Below, in pieces: positions 48,357 through 58,270 of a stretch of DNA of 64,000 bases (its first letter is position 1; every line of letters begins with the position of its first letter). Under the pieces are notes generated by a model that was given only the letters and a program-made list of their open reading frames with translations, ran no database searches and was not told the origin of the DNA. Both the position numbers and the translations under genes were made by a program. This DNA comes from Chloroflexi bacterium HGW-Chloroflexi-10 (GTDB lineage Bacteria > Chloroflexota > Anaerolineae > Anaerolineales > Anaerolineaceae): positions 1 through 64,000 of the forward strand of contig PHBZ01000029.1 of NCBI GenBank assembly GCA_002840755.1. The letters are read 5' to 3'.

Positions 48357-51104
48357 ATGAGTCGTTGGTTTGCAAAAAGTGTTGAGGAAGTAATAAAGGA
48401 AAGTGGAAGTGACTTGCATCAGGGTCTTTCCACCGCCGAAATCACCAAACGTCGGGAGCAGTTTGGACTTAATGAATTGATTGATCGCGGTACGAAGAGC
48501 CCATGGAAAATTTTGTGGGAACAATTAACCGAAACAATGGTTGTAATTCTTATCATTTCGGCTGTGATTACATTATTCCTGCACGAATACAAGGATGCGA
48601 TCGTCATTCTGGTGATTGTCATCTTAAATTCTATTCTGGGCTTTACCCAGGAATACAAAGCAGAACAGGCCATGGCGGCCCTGAAAAAGATGGCTGTTCC
48701 CAAGGTGCGGGTGCGGCGTGATGGACATATAACCGAAGTCCCAGCGCAGCAACTGGTCCCTGGAGATGTTGTTTTTCTGGAAGCCGGGAATGCTGTGCCT
48801 GCCGATGGTAACTTGGTGGAGAATGTCAATTTACGCGTGCAGGAAGCGGTATTGACGGGGGAATCGGAAGCTGTAGAAAAAAGCCTGAATGTGATTAATA
48901 AAGAAAACCCTGCATTGGGTGATCAACATAACCGCGTCTTCACCGGAACGGTGGTAACCTATGGACGTGGCACTTTCATAGTCACAGAAACCGGGATGAA
49001 TACAGAACTGGGCAAGATCGCGGAAATGATCCAATCGGTTGGGCAGGAATCCACGCCGCTGCAAAAACGGCTGGCACAGTTGGGTAGAACGCTGGCGATT
49101 GCAGCAATTGTCATTGTGGTAGTGGTGTTTGGTTTGGGTATATTGCGCGGTGAAGATATGCGTACAATGTTCCTGACAGCCATCAGTATGGCGGTAGCGG
49201 CGGTACCGGAAGGTTTGCCGGCAGTGGTAACGATTGCGTTGGCGATGGGCGCACAGCGTATGTTGAAACGCAATGCCCTGATCCGCAAGCTGCCTGCGGT
49301 GGAAACACTGGGTTCAGTTACTATGATTTGTTCGGATAAGACTGGGACGCTTACGGAAAATCGTATGACGGTGACGCTGGTGGATGTGGCGGGTAACCGC
49401 TTGGATTTGTTGGAAAATTTACGCGATTATAGCCCTTCGGTCAGTACTGCTGAATCGACTGCCCCGGTGATCGATCAGAGTAGTGGGGTAGCAATTATGC
49501 TTACCGGCGGTGCTCTATGTAATGATGCTATTCTGGAAGAAACCAACGAAGGTTTTTCTGCAGTGGGTGATCCTACCGAAGGTGCGTTGGTGGTGGCGGC
49601 GGTACGTGCTGGTTTGTGGAAAGAAAAACTGGAAAGTGCTTTACCACGTATTGCTGAACTGCCTTTCGACTCCGACCGTAAACGCATGACCACTGTGCAT
49701 AAAATTGAAGCGGTGGATCAACTGCCTGTTGCTTTGCGGGATTTGATTACCTCACCGAACTTTAAATCGGATGAACCCTATCTAGTGATTACCAAAGGTG
49801 CCGTAGATGGGCTATTGGATATTTCTAATCGTGTTTGGAACGATCAGCATATTGTCGAAATGGACTCAGCCTGGAAGCAGCGAATTCTGGATGCCAACAA
49901 CGATCTTGCACTTAAAGGGATGCGCGTGTTAGGCGTGGCCTTTCGTAATTGTTCCGAGCAGGAAAGCAAGCAGGCTTGTGACCCGTTGGAACAGGACCTT
50001 GTGTTTGTAGGCATGTTCGCTATGATTGACCCTGCCCGTTCGGAAGTGAAAGATGCTGTAGCAGAAGCAAAAGGCGCTGGCATTCGCCCGATCATGATAA
50101 CCGGTGATCACCCATTGACGGCATTGCATATTGGCAAAGAGTTGGGAATTGCCGATAATGACGAGGTGATTACCGGTGTGGAACTGGCCAAAATGGATAT
50201 GGTTGCTTTGAAAGAACGGCTAAAGACGGTTTCAGTGTTTGCAAGGGTTTCCCCCGAACATAAATTAAAGATCGTTCATGCTTTACAAGAGCAGGGACAT
50301 ATCGTTGCAATGACCGGAGATGGCGTGAATGATGCGCCGGCGCTCAAGAAAGCGGATATTGGTGTGGCGATGGGCATCACCGGTACCGATGTTTCTAAGG
50401 AAGCATCCGACATGGTGCTGCTGGATGACAACTTCGCCACAATTGTTTCGGCAGTACGCGAAGGCCGGCGGATCTATGAGAATATCCGCAAGTTTATCAA
50501 ATACACCATGACTTCTAACTTCGGTGAAATTGTGGTGATGTTGGCTGGCCCCTTCGTTGGGTTGGGGTTGCCCCTGCTGCCGCTGCAGATCTTATGGGTC
50601 AACCTGGTAACCGATGGTTTGCCCGGCCTTGCACTGACACAGGAACCGTCTGAACCGGATACAATGAAACGCCCGCCGCGCGATCCCAAGGAGCAAATTT
50701 TTGGACGCGGTTTGGGGATTGATGTACTCTGGGTGGGTGCGCTGATGGGTGTTGTCTCCCTTCTGGTAGGTTTGTGGGCTTTCAACTTCAATCATGAATT
50801 TGCCTGGCAAACGATGATCTTCACCACCCTGACGATGTCTCAGATGGGTAATGCTCTGGCGACCCGTTCCGAGAGCCAGACTTTATGGCAGGCAGGCATC
50901 TTCACCAACAAGTCGTTACTAGGTGCTGTCTTGTTAACCTTTGCGTTACAACTGGCCGTTATTTATATGCCATTTTTCCAGAATATTTTCGAAACAACTG
51001 GATTGTCTATGCTTGAATTGGGGATCAGCCTGGGTGCCAGCTTAATCGTCCTGTTGGTGATCGACGGCGTCAAACTGCTCAAACAAAAATTTGCCACTGT
51101 CTGA
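48357..51104 (+). CDS. P2A-type cation-transporting ATPase (Ca2+/Mn2+)
   Basis: A 915-aa P-type ATPase of the SERCA/PMR1-like group. It has the N-terminal actuator with LTGESEAVEK (TGES), helix 4 VPEGLPAVVTIALAMGAQRM (PEGL), phosphorylation motif SDKTGTLTENRM (Asp near 327), MITGDHPLTA, hinge GDGVNDAPALKKADIG, and helix 6 LWVNLVTDGLPGLAL (Asn and Asp ion ligands). It should export Ca2+ or Mn2+ from the cytoplasm. Control by the upstream Mn2+ riboswitch points to Mn2+ as the relevant ion, although P2A enzymes may move both. A strong terminator follows. Confidence 0.92.
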   Translation: MSRWFAKSVEEVIKESGSDLHQGLSTAEITKRREQFGLNELIDRGTKSPWKILWEQLTETMVVILIISAVITLFLHEYKDAIVILVIVILNSILGFTQEYKAEQAMAALKKMAVPKVRVRRDGHITEVPAQQLVPGDVVFLEAGNAVPADGNLVENVNLRVQEAVLTGESEAVEKSLNVINKENPALGDQHNRVFTGTVVTYGRGTFIVTETGMNTELGKIAEMIQSVGQESTPLQKRLAQLGRTLAIAAIVIVVVVFGLGILRGEDMRTMFLTAISMAVAAVPEGLPAVVTIALAMGAQRMLKRNALIRKLPAVETLGSVTMICSDKTGTLTENRMTVTLVDVAGNRLDLLENLRDYSPSVSTAESTAPVIDQSSGVAIMLTGGALCNDAILEETNEGFSAVGDPTEGALVVAAVRAGLWKEKLESALPRIAELPFDSDRKRMTTVHKIEAVDQLPVALRDLITSPNFKSDEPYLVITKGAVDGLLDISNRVWNDQHIVEMDSAWKQRILDANNDLALKGMRVLGVAFRNCSEQESKQACDPLEQDLVFVGMFAMIDPARSEVKDAVAEAKGAGIRPIMITGDHPLTALHIGKELGIADNDEVITGVELAKMDMVALKERLKTVSVFARVSPEHKLKIVHALQEQGHIVAMTGDGVNDAPALKKADIGVAMGITGTDVSKEASDMVLLDDNFATIVSAVREGRRIYENIRKFIKYTMTSNFGEIVVMLAGPFVGLGLPLLPLQILWVNLVTDGLPGLALTQEPSEPDTMKRPPRDPKEQIFGRGLGIDVLWVGALMGVVSLLVGLWAFNFNHEFAWQTMIFTTLTMSQMGNALATRSESQTLWQAGIFTNKSLLGAVLLTFALQLAVIYMPFFQNIFETTGLSMLELGISLGASLIVLLVIDGVKLLKQKFATV

Positions 51105-51148
51105 TCCTGAGCAACTGCAGGATTTCGAAGTTGAGTTCCTCTCTTGAA

Positions 51149-51177
51149 ACGCCCCCGGATTGAGTCGCCGGGGGCGT
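51149..51177 (+). terminator. intrinsic terminator after the cation ATPase
   Basis: Perfect 10-bp stem ACGCCCCCGG / CCGGGGGCGT, 9-nt loop. The T-run is weak, so termination strength is estimated from the stem. Confidence 0.65.
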
Positions 51178-51279
51178 ATGGATTCTTCCGCTTGACTCTC
51201 CCCCTAGGGCAGGTTGTAAACTGGTGTCACTCGAGTAAACAAACCAAATCAATCTGCGTATAACGAAAGGAAGAAGAAA

Positions 51280-51747
51280 ATGGAACCCAAATTTGTGACG
51301 AAACCGGCGTTTATGGTGGTGGGAATGCGTTATTTTGGCAAGAACCAGGCGGGTGAGATTCCGCGATTATGGGATGCGTTTCTGCCGCATCTGGGTGAGA
51401 TCCAGCAAACCGATGAAAGTTGTGATTCTTTTGGCATCTGCAACCAACCCGATGCAGAGGGTAACTTTGAGTATGTGGCCGGTTTGCCGGTAACGTGCGT
51501 GGATAGTCTGCCCGAAGGAATGGTAGCGCGCTTGGTTCCACAGCAGGACTATGCCGTCTTTGTGCATGTCGGCGGGCTGGATACCTTAGGCCAAACATAC
51601 GAGTACATCTATCAGCAGTGGCTGCCAAACAGCGCTTACCTCTTCCGTCCTGGTGGAAACGATTTTGAGTTGTACCATGAAGGTGAGTTCAACCCGGCTT
51701 CGAAAGACTCGAAGATGTATATTTATGTGCCGGTGGTGACCAAGTAA
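51280..51747 (+). CDS. GyrI-like ligand-binding domain protein
   Basis: A 155-aa stand-alone effector-binding domain (GyrI/AraC-type SOUL-like fold): FVTKPAFMVVGMRYFG, IPRLWDAFLPHL, FGICNQPDAEGNFEYVAGLPV, AVFVHVGGLDTLGQTYEYIYQQWLPNS, and DFELYHEGEFN...IYVPV with the conserved late Glu. It shares the fold of the C-terminal part of the regulator at 17566 but lacks DNA-binding motifs. It may bind or sequester small molecules. GGAAG precedes the ATG. Confidence 0.8.
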   Translation: MEPKFVTKPAFMVVGMRYFGKNQAGEIPRLWDAFLPHLGEIQQTDESCDSFGICNQPDAEGNFEYVAGLPVTCVDSLPEGMVARLVPQQDYAVFVHVGGLDTLGQTYEYIYQQWLPNSAYLFRPGGNDFELYHEGEFNPASKDSKMYIYVPVVTK

Positions 51748-51766
51748 ATCCAATATGGTAAAGGGT

Positions 51767-51792
51767 GCCGCGCGCTGGGGGGAGCGCGCGGC
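51767..51792 (+). terminator. hairpin after the GyrI-like gene
   Basis: Perfect 10-bp stem GCCGCGCGCT / AGCGCGCGGC, 6-nt loop, 19 nt after the stop codon. No T-run. Confidence 0.55.
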
Positions 51793-51840
51793 GTAAAGCA
51801 CATTCAGATTGAGGGGCGCAACCTGAATTCTAATTTTCGA

Positions 51841-51869
51841 AGCCCTGGTGGTTAGCCAGCACCAGGGCT
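51841..51869 (-). terminator. terminator of the first giant secreted-protein gene
   Basis: Perfect 10-bp stem AGCCCTGGTG / CACCAGGGCT, 11 nt after the gene stop on the minus strand, followed there by TCGAAAATTAG. The same arm core recurs at the end of the paralogue (58231-58259). Confidence 0.7.
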
Positions 51870-51879
51870 CGATAATTTA

Positions 51880-54800
51880 TTACCGAATAATCAGTGGCAA
51901 GAATATAAAGATATCACCTGTCACTGGGATACCCGGCAATACGTTAATCGTGGCTGTAGCGGTGTCACTGCCGCCTTTTCCATCTGAAACTGTATAAGTG
52001 AAACTGTCCGTTCCGGTGAAACCTTGTTCCGGTGTATAGGTCAATGAACCATTACTCTGGAGGGTTAAAGCACCGTGAGTAGGTCCACTGAGCTTGTTGA
52101 CCGTGAGTGAGTCGTTATCCTGGTCAACATCATTTTCCAGAACACCGGGGGCAGTAACCACAAGCTGCGTGTTTTCAACAGTTTCGTATGCATCGTCGGA
52201 TGCCACGGGATTTAAATTAATTTCGTTGACCGTGACGGTGATGTGTTCTTCGTCACACAGCGGGGTTGCAGCATTATCACAAACTTTGACAATGAATGTG
52301 TAACCACCCGGTCCCTGCGCCTCCGCAGGCGTCCAGGTGAACATACCCGTCGTGGTAATGGCTGCACCGGTTGGAGCATTCACCAGGCTAAAGGTTAGAT
52401 TATTAGCAGGCAAGTCGCTGTCACTGGCGGTGGCAGTAAAGGTCAGTGTTGCCAGTTCATTGACTGTTTTGTTTCCAATGGCACCTAGAACCGGAGCCAT
52501 GTTGACTTCGTTGACCAGGACGGTGATTTCTTCCTCATCGCACAAGGGAACCGTGGCGTTATCGCAAACTCTGACGGTGAATGTATAATTTCCTGGCCCT
52601 TGAACCTCCAAAGGCGTCCAGGTGAAGGCACCTGCCGTGGTAATGACTGCACCGGTTGGAGCATTCACCAGGCTGAAGGTTAGATTATTAGCAGGCAAGT
52701 CGCTGTCGCTGGCGGTGGCTGTAAAGGTCAATGTAGCCAGTTCGTTGACTGTTTTATTGCCAATACCAGCCAGAACCGGAGCCGTGTTGGCTTCGTTGAC
52801 GGTAACCGTGACAAGTTCTTCATCGCATAATGGCGTAGTGTCATCATCGCAAACTCTGACGGTGAATGGGTAATCTGCCGGTCCCTGTGCTTCGGTTGGT
52901 GTCCAGGCGAACGCACCGGCGGCAGTCATGGTGGCACCGGTTGGGGGATTGGTAAGACTGAAGGTTAGAATATCCAAATCTTCATCCGTAGCTTCAGCGG
53001 TGAAGGTCAATGTAGCTTGTTCGTTGACAGTTTTGTTCCCTATTGTGGTTAGAACGGGTGCGTGGTTGTTATTGTCGGCAAGAACAGTAATGGTTATTTC
53101 TTCTTGATCACACAAGGAAGGGCTACCATCATCACAAACTTTCACAATAAATGTGTGATCTCCCCCTCCCTGCGCTTCGGTGGGTGTCCAGGAGAACGCA
53201 CCTGCCGTGGTAATGGTCGCGCCAGCCGGAGCACCCACCAGGCTGAAGGTTAGCGTGTTGGCAGGCAGGTCGCCGTCGGTGGCGGTAGCCGTAAAGGTCA
53301 GGGTCGCCAGTTTGTTGACCGATTTGTTGCCGATAGCAGTCAGAACCGGCGCGGTGTTGACTTCGTTGACTGTGACGGTGATTTCTTCCTCGTCGCATAG
53401 TGGTGCAGCGTCACAAACTTTGACAGTGAATGGGTGCGAACCGGGACCCTGTGCTTCGGTAGGCGTCCAAGTGAACGCACCATCAGCGGTAATAGCCGCA
53501 CCGGCTGGAGCACTCACCAGGCTGAAGTTCAGATCATCCAGATCCTCATCAGTAGCTGTTGCAGTAAAGGTCAATTCAACCAATTCATTGACTACCTTGT
53601 TTCCAATTGCGGTTAATGCAGGTGCATGGTTCGGAATGGCTGTGTAATTGACACCAACGCTGTGTGCATTGGCAGGCATAGTAACCGTATTGGCAGCGGC
53701 CGTGCTGTCATTATTGGTAGTGCCGGTCCAGCCGGAGATTTGCCAGCCGGCACTGGGAACAGCACCAGAAAGGCTGATGGTCGCGCCAGCCACATATTGA
53801 CCAGCCGAACAGCCGGTGGAATTGGCCGGGGATGCGCTTGGGTTACTGCCCGAGCCGGTGTGGCTGAGAGTGAGGGCATAACAGGTAGGCGGTATTGCGG
53901 TAAAGGTAGCCGTGACAGACTTGTTCCCATTCATGGTGATGACAGCGGGATTGGTGGAACCGGAAAGGCCGTCACTCCACGCGGAGAACTGCCAGCCGTT
54001 CTCCGGGACGGCGGTCAGTGTGACCGCATCGTTGTAGTGGTAGGTGGATTGCGCAGGATCCTTGGTAACCGAACCGCTGCCGCTGGTGGTAATAGAGAGA
54101 GTGTATTCATCCTGAGTATAGGTTACAGAGGCAGCGTGCGCGCCAACAGGCATAGTAACCGTGTTGGTAGCGGCCGTGCTGCCGTTATTGGTAGTGCCGG
54201 TCCAGCCGGAGATATGCCAGCCGGTACTGGGTACAGCGCCGCTCAGGCTGATGCTTGCACCAGCCACATATTCACCAGCCGAACAGACGGTAGAATTGGC
54301 CGGGGATGCGCTTGGGTTGCTGCCCGAGCCGGAATGGCTGAGGGTAAGGGCATAGCAGGTAGGCGCTGCTTCTTCCGTGGTGAAGCTCCAGGTATCGCTG
54401 GTAGTGCTGGTAGCGCCATCGTTGGCTACTGCGTACCACTCGTATTCGGTATTATCCGAAAGCCCGCCCCAACTGATGCTGGCGTTACTGCCACTGGAGA
54501 CGTTATCAACCGTGCCAATCACCTCAAAATTCGCTGTAGAAGACATTGCATAATCCAGTTCGAACTGGCTGTCTGCGTCGGTTAAATATCCGGGAACCGT
54601 GGGTGAATAAGTCTTTACGCTGATTTTGTTATCAACTGGTGAAAATTCCATGATGCGCAGATAACCATTACCGCCATTGGTATAAGACTGGTAATCGGAT
54701 AACAAGGTGTTAATGGTGTTACCTTCATAGGTGTCGGAGCGGCGGCTCTCGCCATGCATGTGACCGCAGAGCATTAAGAATAGATTCGGATTATCCTTGA

Positions 54801-57800
54801 GCGCGTCATAGATACCCTGGAAACTCCAGGTAGCGTTTGTATTCAACATGGAGTGGCTAACCACAATGGCGCGGCGGCTGCTGTACGTTTTCAATAATGC
54901 ATCCGCCCAATCTAAGATAGTTGGACCCGGCTCGAATTGAAGGTTGATCAGAATAAAATCCATGCCGGAAGCGCTGAAAAAGGAGTAATTGTTGTCATTA
55001 TTACTGCCGTAATAACCGCCGTAATAACTTTTCCCGGAAAAGCGCGAGGTGCCAAAATAAGTATTGTATAGTGTCGTAGGCGTGTCATGATTACCTGGCC
55101 CAACACTGTATGGAACATTGGCAGTGTCGAGGATATCCATAGATGTATCGGCCCTGTCGTATTCCGTAGTACTGGAAGCTGTATTTACCAGATCACCTAA
55201 ATGGGTGACAAACTCAATATTAAGATCATCCTGGTTGTCGGCAATCCATTGGGTCTGCGCAGTAAAGGTAGCCGGATAACTGGTTGAATAATTTTGGGTG
55301 TCCGGCAGGGCGATCAGGGTGAAGTTTTCACCGGAGCTTTCACCTGTCTCGCGTCCATAGAAGGTGACATCCATTTCATCATCATCCGGGTCAGAAACGG
55401 TCACTTCCAGTGTGGGTGGTATGCTCACATCCACAGCACCATCGGAAGGCTGAACAAGAACAGGAGCTTGCGGTGGCTGATTGACCGGATCACTGCTGAT
55501 TTCCTCCAGTTTAAAGGCTGTCATGGCATAGCCTTTGGTGTTGCTGCCTCCACTTGCTCCTTGTGTATTATCCCATTCGGATTTGATGGAAAAACTGCCA
55601 TCTGTACCGCTGGTAATACCGGTCCATTTGGCAACATAGCCATTTACCGTGTTGTATCCGGAACTGAAAGAGACGGATGATTCCGAATTGGTCACCACGC
55701 CGGTACTACTGGCGTTGGTAAAAGTTTCTGCCCCCTCAATGGTAACCCTGGTAAAGCGGATATTAGCGTAATCCGTATCATCCCGATTGGTGGACAAGGT
55801 GATCGCATATTCCCTGGTTGGATCCAGGTTGTTGAAGGTGATGATATCATCATAAGCACTGTTACTTATCTGCACCATATTTTGCAGATCAACAACGATA
55901 GCGCCATCCGGTCCAAACACATTGGCTGCATCGGTGCCGCTGTTAGTTTGCCCGCCATAATCTTCAAAGTCGGATTCACAACTGATAGGAGATCCGGAAC
56001 CGTTTATGCAGGAACCGGTAATTGTGATAGGTAATGCATCACCGGTAATGAAGTTCTTCAGTACACCGGCACTAGTGGTATAGGTATGTTCGGTAACATT
56101 GACAGCATTTTCATCCCCAGCACTAACCGGGTTCATGTCATTATAAGCAATCCAGCCGTTACTGGCTGTTCCGCTGACAGCTACATTCTTCTCGGTTGCG
56201 CCGCTGCTGGTGTGGGTTATATTCCCACTGGAACTGCCGGCAGTGGGGCGATTAAATCGCACATAGATAGGAGCGGCGGATACCACCCCACCGGTAGGAG
56301 CCAGTGTCAGGGTGGAAGAAAATCCACTGTCGCTGAAGGTTGAAACCTGAAAGTCAGATGGTGCAGTAATAACAATTCCTTCGCTGAGGCTGCTTCCGGA
56401 GACAGTGTAGCTTTGTGTGCTTGAAGCCACACCCGGCTGAGTGCTGAATGCCGTCAACGCGCCGGTGATGTTGATGGTTGGACCAGGAACATAACAATAT
56501 GTAATGTTTAGTTTGGGACGATTTGCTGCAGTAGCGTTATTATTAGAAGAAATCTGCATATCGTAAGACGTGGACGAACTTGCATAGTTCTGTATCGTCA
56601 GGCCGTGATTGTTGGTAGTACCCGCGATCCATCCCTGAACCACAGCTTTGCCATCGGTATTGAGATTTACCGTCTTACTGCCAGTTGAGGAGAAAGAGGA
56701 CGAGTCCGCTCCCCACAGGTTAGTGTTGTAACGGTCCACAGTGGTACTCGCCGCACCGGACGTTCCCCACGCATTGCTGCCGTCATAGGTAAGCCAGGTG
56801 GCACCATCCCCTGTAGTGGATCCGGTTCCTGTACCTTCTACCCAATTTTGACGCATGTTATACAGATAGTAAGTCGCCGAAGCAGCCGTACTGACATTAA
56901 CAGTCAGACTGGCGTTGGAAACTGTAGAATCCGTGGGAATGCTGCTCAGATTCCATTTGAGCAATGTGCCGCGTGGTGAAGAGTTAGAAAGTGTTGTTCT
57001 CAAATACGTTTGAGAACCGTAGTTATTGGAAGTGTTCCCGCCACTCAAATATGTGTCTTCTGATGCAATCATGGAAACATCCGTGCAGATGGTGTTAGAC
57101 ACTTCGCCGCTGACAGCCACATTCACTGTGGTAGCGTCGCTGCTGTTATGAGTAATATTTCCATTGAAGGTGCCTTCTGTGGCGTTGTACAGGCGGGCAT
57201 AAATGGTGGTGGTTGCCACTGTGCCGCCAGATTGGGGCAGCGTCAGGCTGGAACTAAAATCTGTGCCATTGGTCGAGAGCTGGAAACCGGCCGGTGCAGT
57301 GATGGTGATATTATTAGTCAGGCCGGTACCGGCCACCGTGTAAGTTTGTGTGGCTGAAGCTACACCCGGCTGAGTACTGAAGGCTGCTAGTGTGCCCGTG
57401 GTCGTGATCGTCGGGCCAGAGGTGACGCAGTAGGAAATATTTAGCTTGGGTCGGTTTGCGGCAGTCGTCGCTTCGCTGGAGGAGAAGGTCACTGCGTCGC
57501 TAGTTGTTCCTGAGTAGTTCTGCATAACCAGACCGTAGTTGTTAGTGGATCCGTTGATCCATCCTTCAACCACAGACACACCGTCGCTGTTTAATGTCAC
57601 TGTTTTACTGCCAGTGCTGTTAAAGCTGCTTGTGCCTGCTCCCCAGAGGTTTGTGTCGTAACGGTCAGTAGTTGTGCTTGCTGCGCCAACGGTTCCCCAA
57701 CCGGTGACACCGTTATAAGTGTTCCAATTTGCACTATCGGATGAGGCTTGGCGGTCGCTTGTGCCCTCTACCCAACTCTGTTTCATGTTATATAGATTGA

Positions 57801-58173
57801 ATGTGAGATCACTCACGGCTGTGACATTTAGTGAGAGGCTTGCCGAAGAAACAGTCGCATTGGCGGGGATACCGCTTAAGTCCCACTTTAATAATGCCGC
57901 CCGGCGGCTGGTGCCTGTTGTTGCATCAACATTAAACGTTGAACTGCCTCCGTTGTTATACGTGACGTTACCTGCGCTGAGGTAGGTGTCTTCCGACGCA
58001 ATCAGAGAAACATCCGTACAGACGGTATCCATCAACCCAATACTATTCGGCTGTGCTGCAACCGTTTGAACATTCATTCCCAGCAGCGAAAAAGCTGTGG
58101 TGAATACAAGGAATAGTGTAATGAGCTTTAGCTGTACTGTTCGTGAGTTAATGTAACCTCGATTTGTGACCAT
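51880..58173 (-). CDS. giant secreted metallophosphoesterase with DNRLRE and Ig/cadherin-like repeats
   Basis: A 2097-aa secreted protein. Residues 1-40 are a signal peptide (LITLFLVFTTAFSLLGM...VAAQ). Domains in order: DNRLRE-type (~46-249, DTYLSAGN...LLKWDLSGIP), beta sandwich (~255-355), second DNRLRE (~364-558), beta sandwich, a carbohydrate-binding-like region, metallophosphoesterase (~955-1150: LPDTQNYS, HLGDLV, GPGNHDT, VSHSML, LCGHMHGE), InlB-like repeats (~1274-1500), five cadherin/Ig-like repeats (APVLTAIGNKTVNE type, ~1512-1986), a VCBS-like domain (DDAYETVENTQLVVTAPGVL), and tail GIPVTGDIFIFLPLIIR. It is probably cell-surface and binds glycans or other surfaces. Repeats four and five are almost identical in DNA with a 285-nt period. 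The ATG has GGGAGG upstream. Its own regulation is not evident; it may be read with the paralogue. Confidence 0.85.
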   Translation of the reverse strand: MVTNRGYINSRTVQLKLITLFLVFTTAFSLLGMNVQTVAAQPNSIGLMDTVCTDVSLIASEDTYLSAGNVTYNNGGSSTFNVDATTGTSRRAALLKWDLSGIPANATVSSASLSLNVTAVSDLTFNLYNMKQSWVEGTSDRQASSDSANWNTYNGVTGWGTVGAASTTTDRYDTNLWGAGTSSFNSTGSKTVTLNSDGVSVVEGWINGSTNNYGLVMQNYSGTTSDAVTFSSSEATTAANRPKLNISYCVTSGPTITTTGTLAAFSTQPGVASATQTYTVAGTGLTNNITITAPAGFQLSTNGTDFSSSLTLPQSGGTVATTTIYARLYNATEGTFNGNITHNSSDATTVNVAVSGEVSNTICTDVSMIASEDTYLSGGNTSNNYGSQTYLRTTLSNSSPRGTLLKWNLSSIPTDSTVSNASLTVNVSTAASATYYLYNMRQNWVEGTGTGSTTGDGATWLTYDGSNAWGTSGAASTTVDRYNTNLWGADSSSFSSTGSKTVNLNTDGKAVVQGWIAGTTNNHGLTIQNYASSSTSYDMQISSNNNATAANRPKLNITYCYVPGPTINITGALTAFSTQPGVASSTQSYTVSGSSLSEGIVITAPSDFQVSTFSDSGFSSTLTLAPTGGVVSAAPIYVRFNRPTAGSSSGNITHTSSGATEKNVAVSGTASNGWIAYNDMNPVSAGDENAVNVTEHTYTTSAGVLKNFITGDALPITITGSCINGSGSPISCESDFEDYGGQTNSGTDAANVFGPDGAIVVDLQNMVQISNSAYDDIITFNNLDPTREYAITLSTNRDDTDYANIRFTRVTIEGAETFTNASSTGVVTNSESSVSFSSGYNTVNGYVAKWTGITSGTDGSFSIKSEWDNTQGASGGSNTKGYAMTAFKLEEISSDPVNQPPQAPVLVQPSDGAVDVSIPPTLEVTVSDPDDDEMDVTFYGRETGESSGENFTLIALPDTQNYSTSYPATFTAQTQWIADNQDDLNIEFVTHLGDLVNTASSTTEYDRADTSMDILDTANVPYSVGPGNHDTPTTLYNTYFGTSRFSGKSYYGGYYGSNNDNNYSFFSASGMDFILINLQFEPGPTILDWADALLKTYSSRRAIVVSHSMLNTNATWSFQGIYDALKDNPNLFLMLCGHMHGESRRSDTYEGNTINTLLSDYQSYTNGGNGYLRIMEFSPVDNKISVKTYSPTVPGYLTDADSQFELDYAMSSTANFEVIGTVDNVSSGSNASISWGGLSDNTEYEWYAVANDGATSTTSDTWSFTTEEAAPTCYALTLSHSGSGSNPSASPANSTVCSAGEYVAGASISLSGAVPSTGWHISGWTGTTNNGSTAATNTVTMPVGAHAASVTYTQDEYTLSITTSGSGSVTKDPAQSTYHYNDAVTLTAVPENGWQFSAWSDGLSGSTNPAVITMNGNKSVTATFTAIPPTCYALTLSHTGSGSNPSASPANSTGCSAGQYVAGATISLSGAVPSAGWQISGWTGTTNNDSTAAANTVTMPANAHSVGVNYTAIPNHAPALTAIGNKVVNELVELTFTATATDEDLDDLNFSLVSAPAGAAITADGAFTWTPTEAQGPGSHPFTVKVCDAAPLCDEEEITVTVNEVNTAPVLTAIGNKSVNKLATLTFTATATDGDLPANTLTFSLVGAPAGATITTAGAFSWTPTEAQGGGDHTFIVKVCDDGSPSLCDQEEITITVLADNNNHAPVLTTIGNKTVNEQATLTFTAEATDEDLDILTFSLTNPPTGATMTAAGAFAWTPTEAQGPADYPFTVRVCDDDTTPLCDEELVTVTVNEANTAPVLAGIGNKTVNELATLTFTATASDSDLPANNLTFSLVNAPTGAVITTAGAFTWTPLEVQGPGNYTFTVRVCDNATVPLCDEEEITVLVNEVNMAPVLGAIGNKTVNELATLTFTATASDSDLPANNLTFSLVNAPTGAAITTTGMFTWTPAEAQGPGGYTFIVKVCDNAATPLCDEEHITVTVNEINLNPVASDDAYETVENTQLVVTAPGVLENDVDQDNDSLTVNKLSGPTHGALTLQSNGSLTYTPEQGFTGTDSFTYTVSDGKGGSDTATATINVLPGIPVTGDIFIFLPLIIR

Positions 58174-58230
58174 TTTTTGCCTCCCGGTTCTGAAAAAACA
58201 CTGTAAAAAATATAAATTCCAGTTTTCAAA

Positions 58231-58259
58231 GCCCTGGTGTTTTTGATTTGCACCAGGGC
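58231..58259 (-). terminator. terminator of the second giant gene
   Basis: Perfect 9-bp stem GCCCTGGTG / CACCAGGGC, 11-nt loop, 12 nt after the gene stop on the minus strand. It lies 58 nt before the ATG of the downstream paralogue, so transcription may partly stop here. Confidence 0.7.
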
Positions 58260-58270
58260 ATGTTAATCGA

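Noticed and set aside
52200..53640. Repeats in the giant gene as a CRISPR array
   Set aside because: The period is ~285 nt, in frame, and coding for Ig/cadherin-like domains.
53626..54585. 319-codon plus-strand frame inside the giant gene
   Set aside because: It is antisense to Gly/Ser/Thr-rich repeats, lacks a ribosome-binding site and has a repetitive, family-less composition. Other long antisense frames at 58431-59183, 14409-14906 and 30530-31318 were rejected for the same reason.
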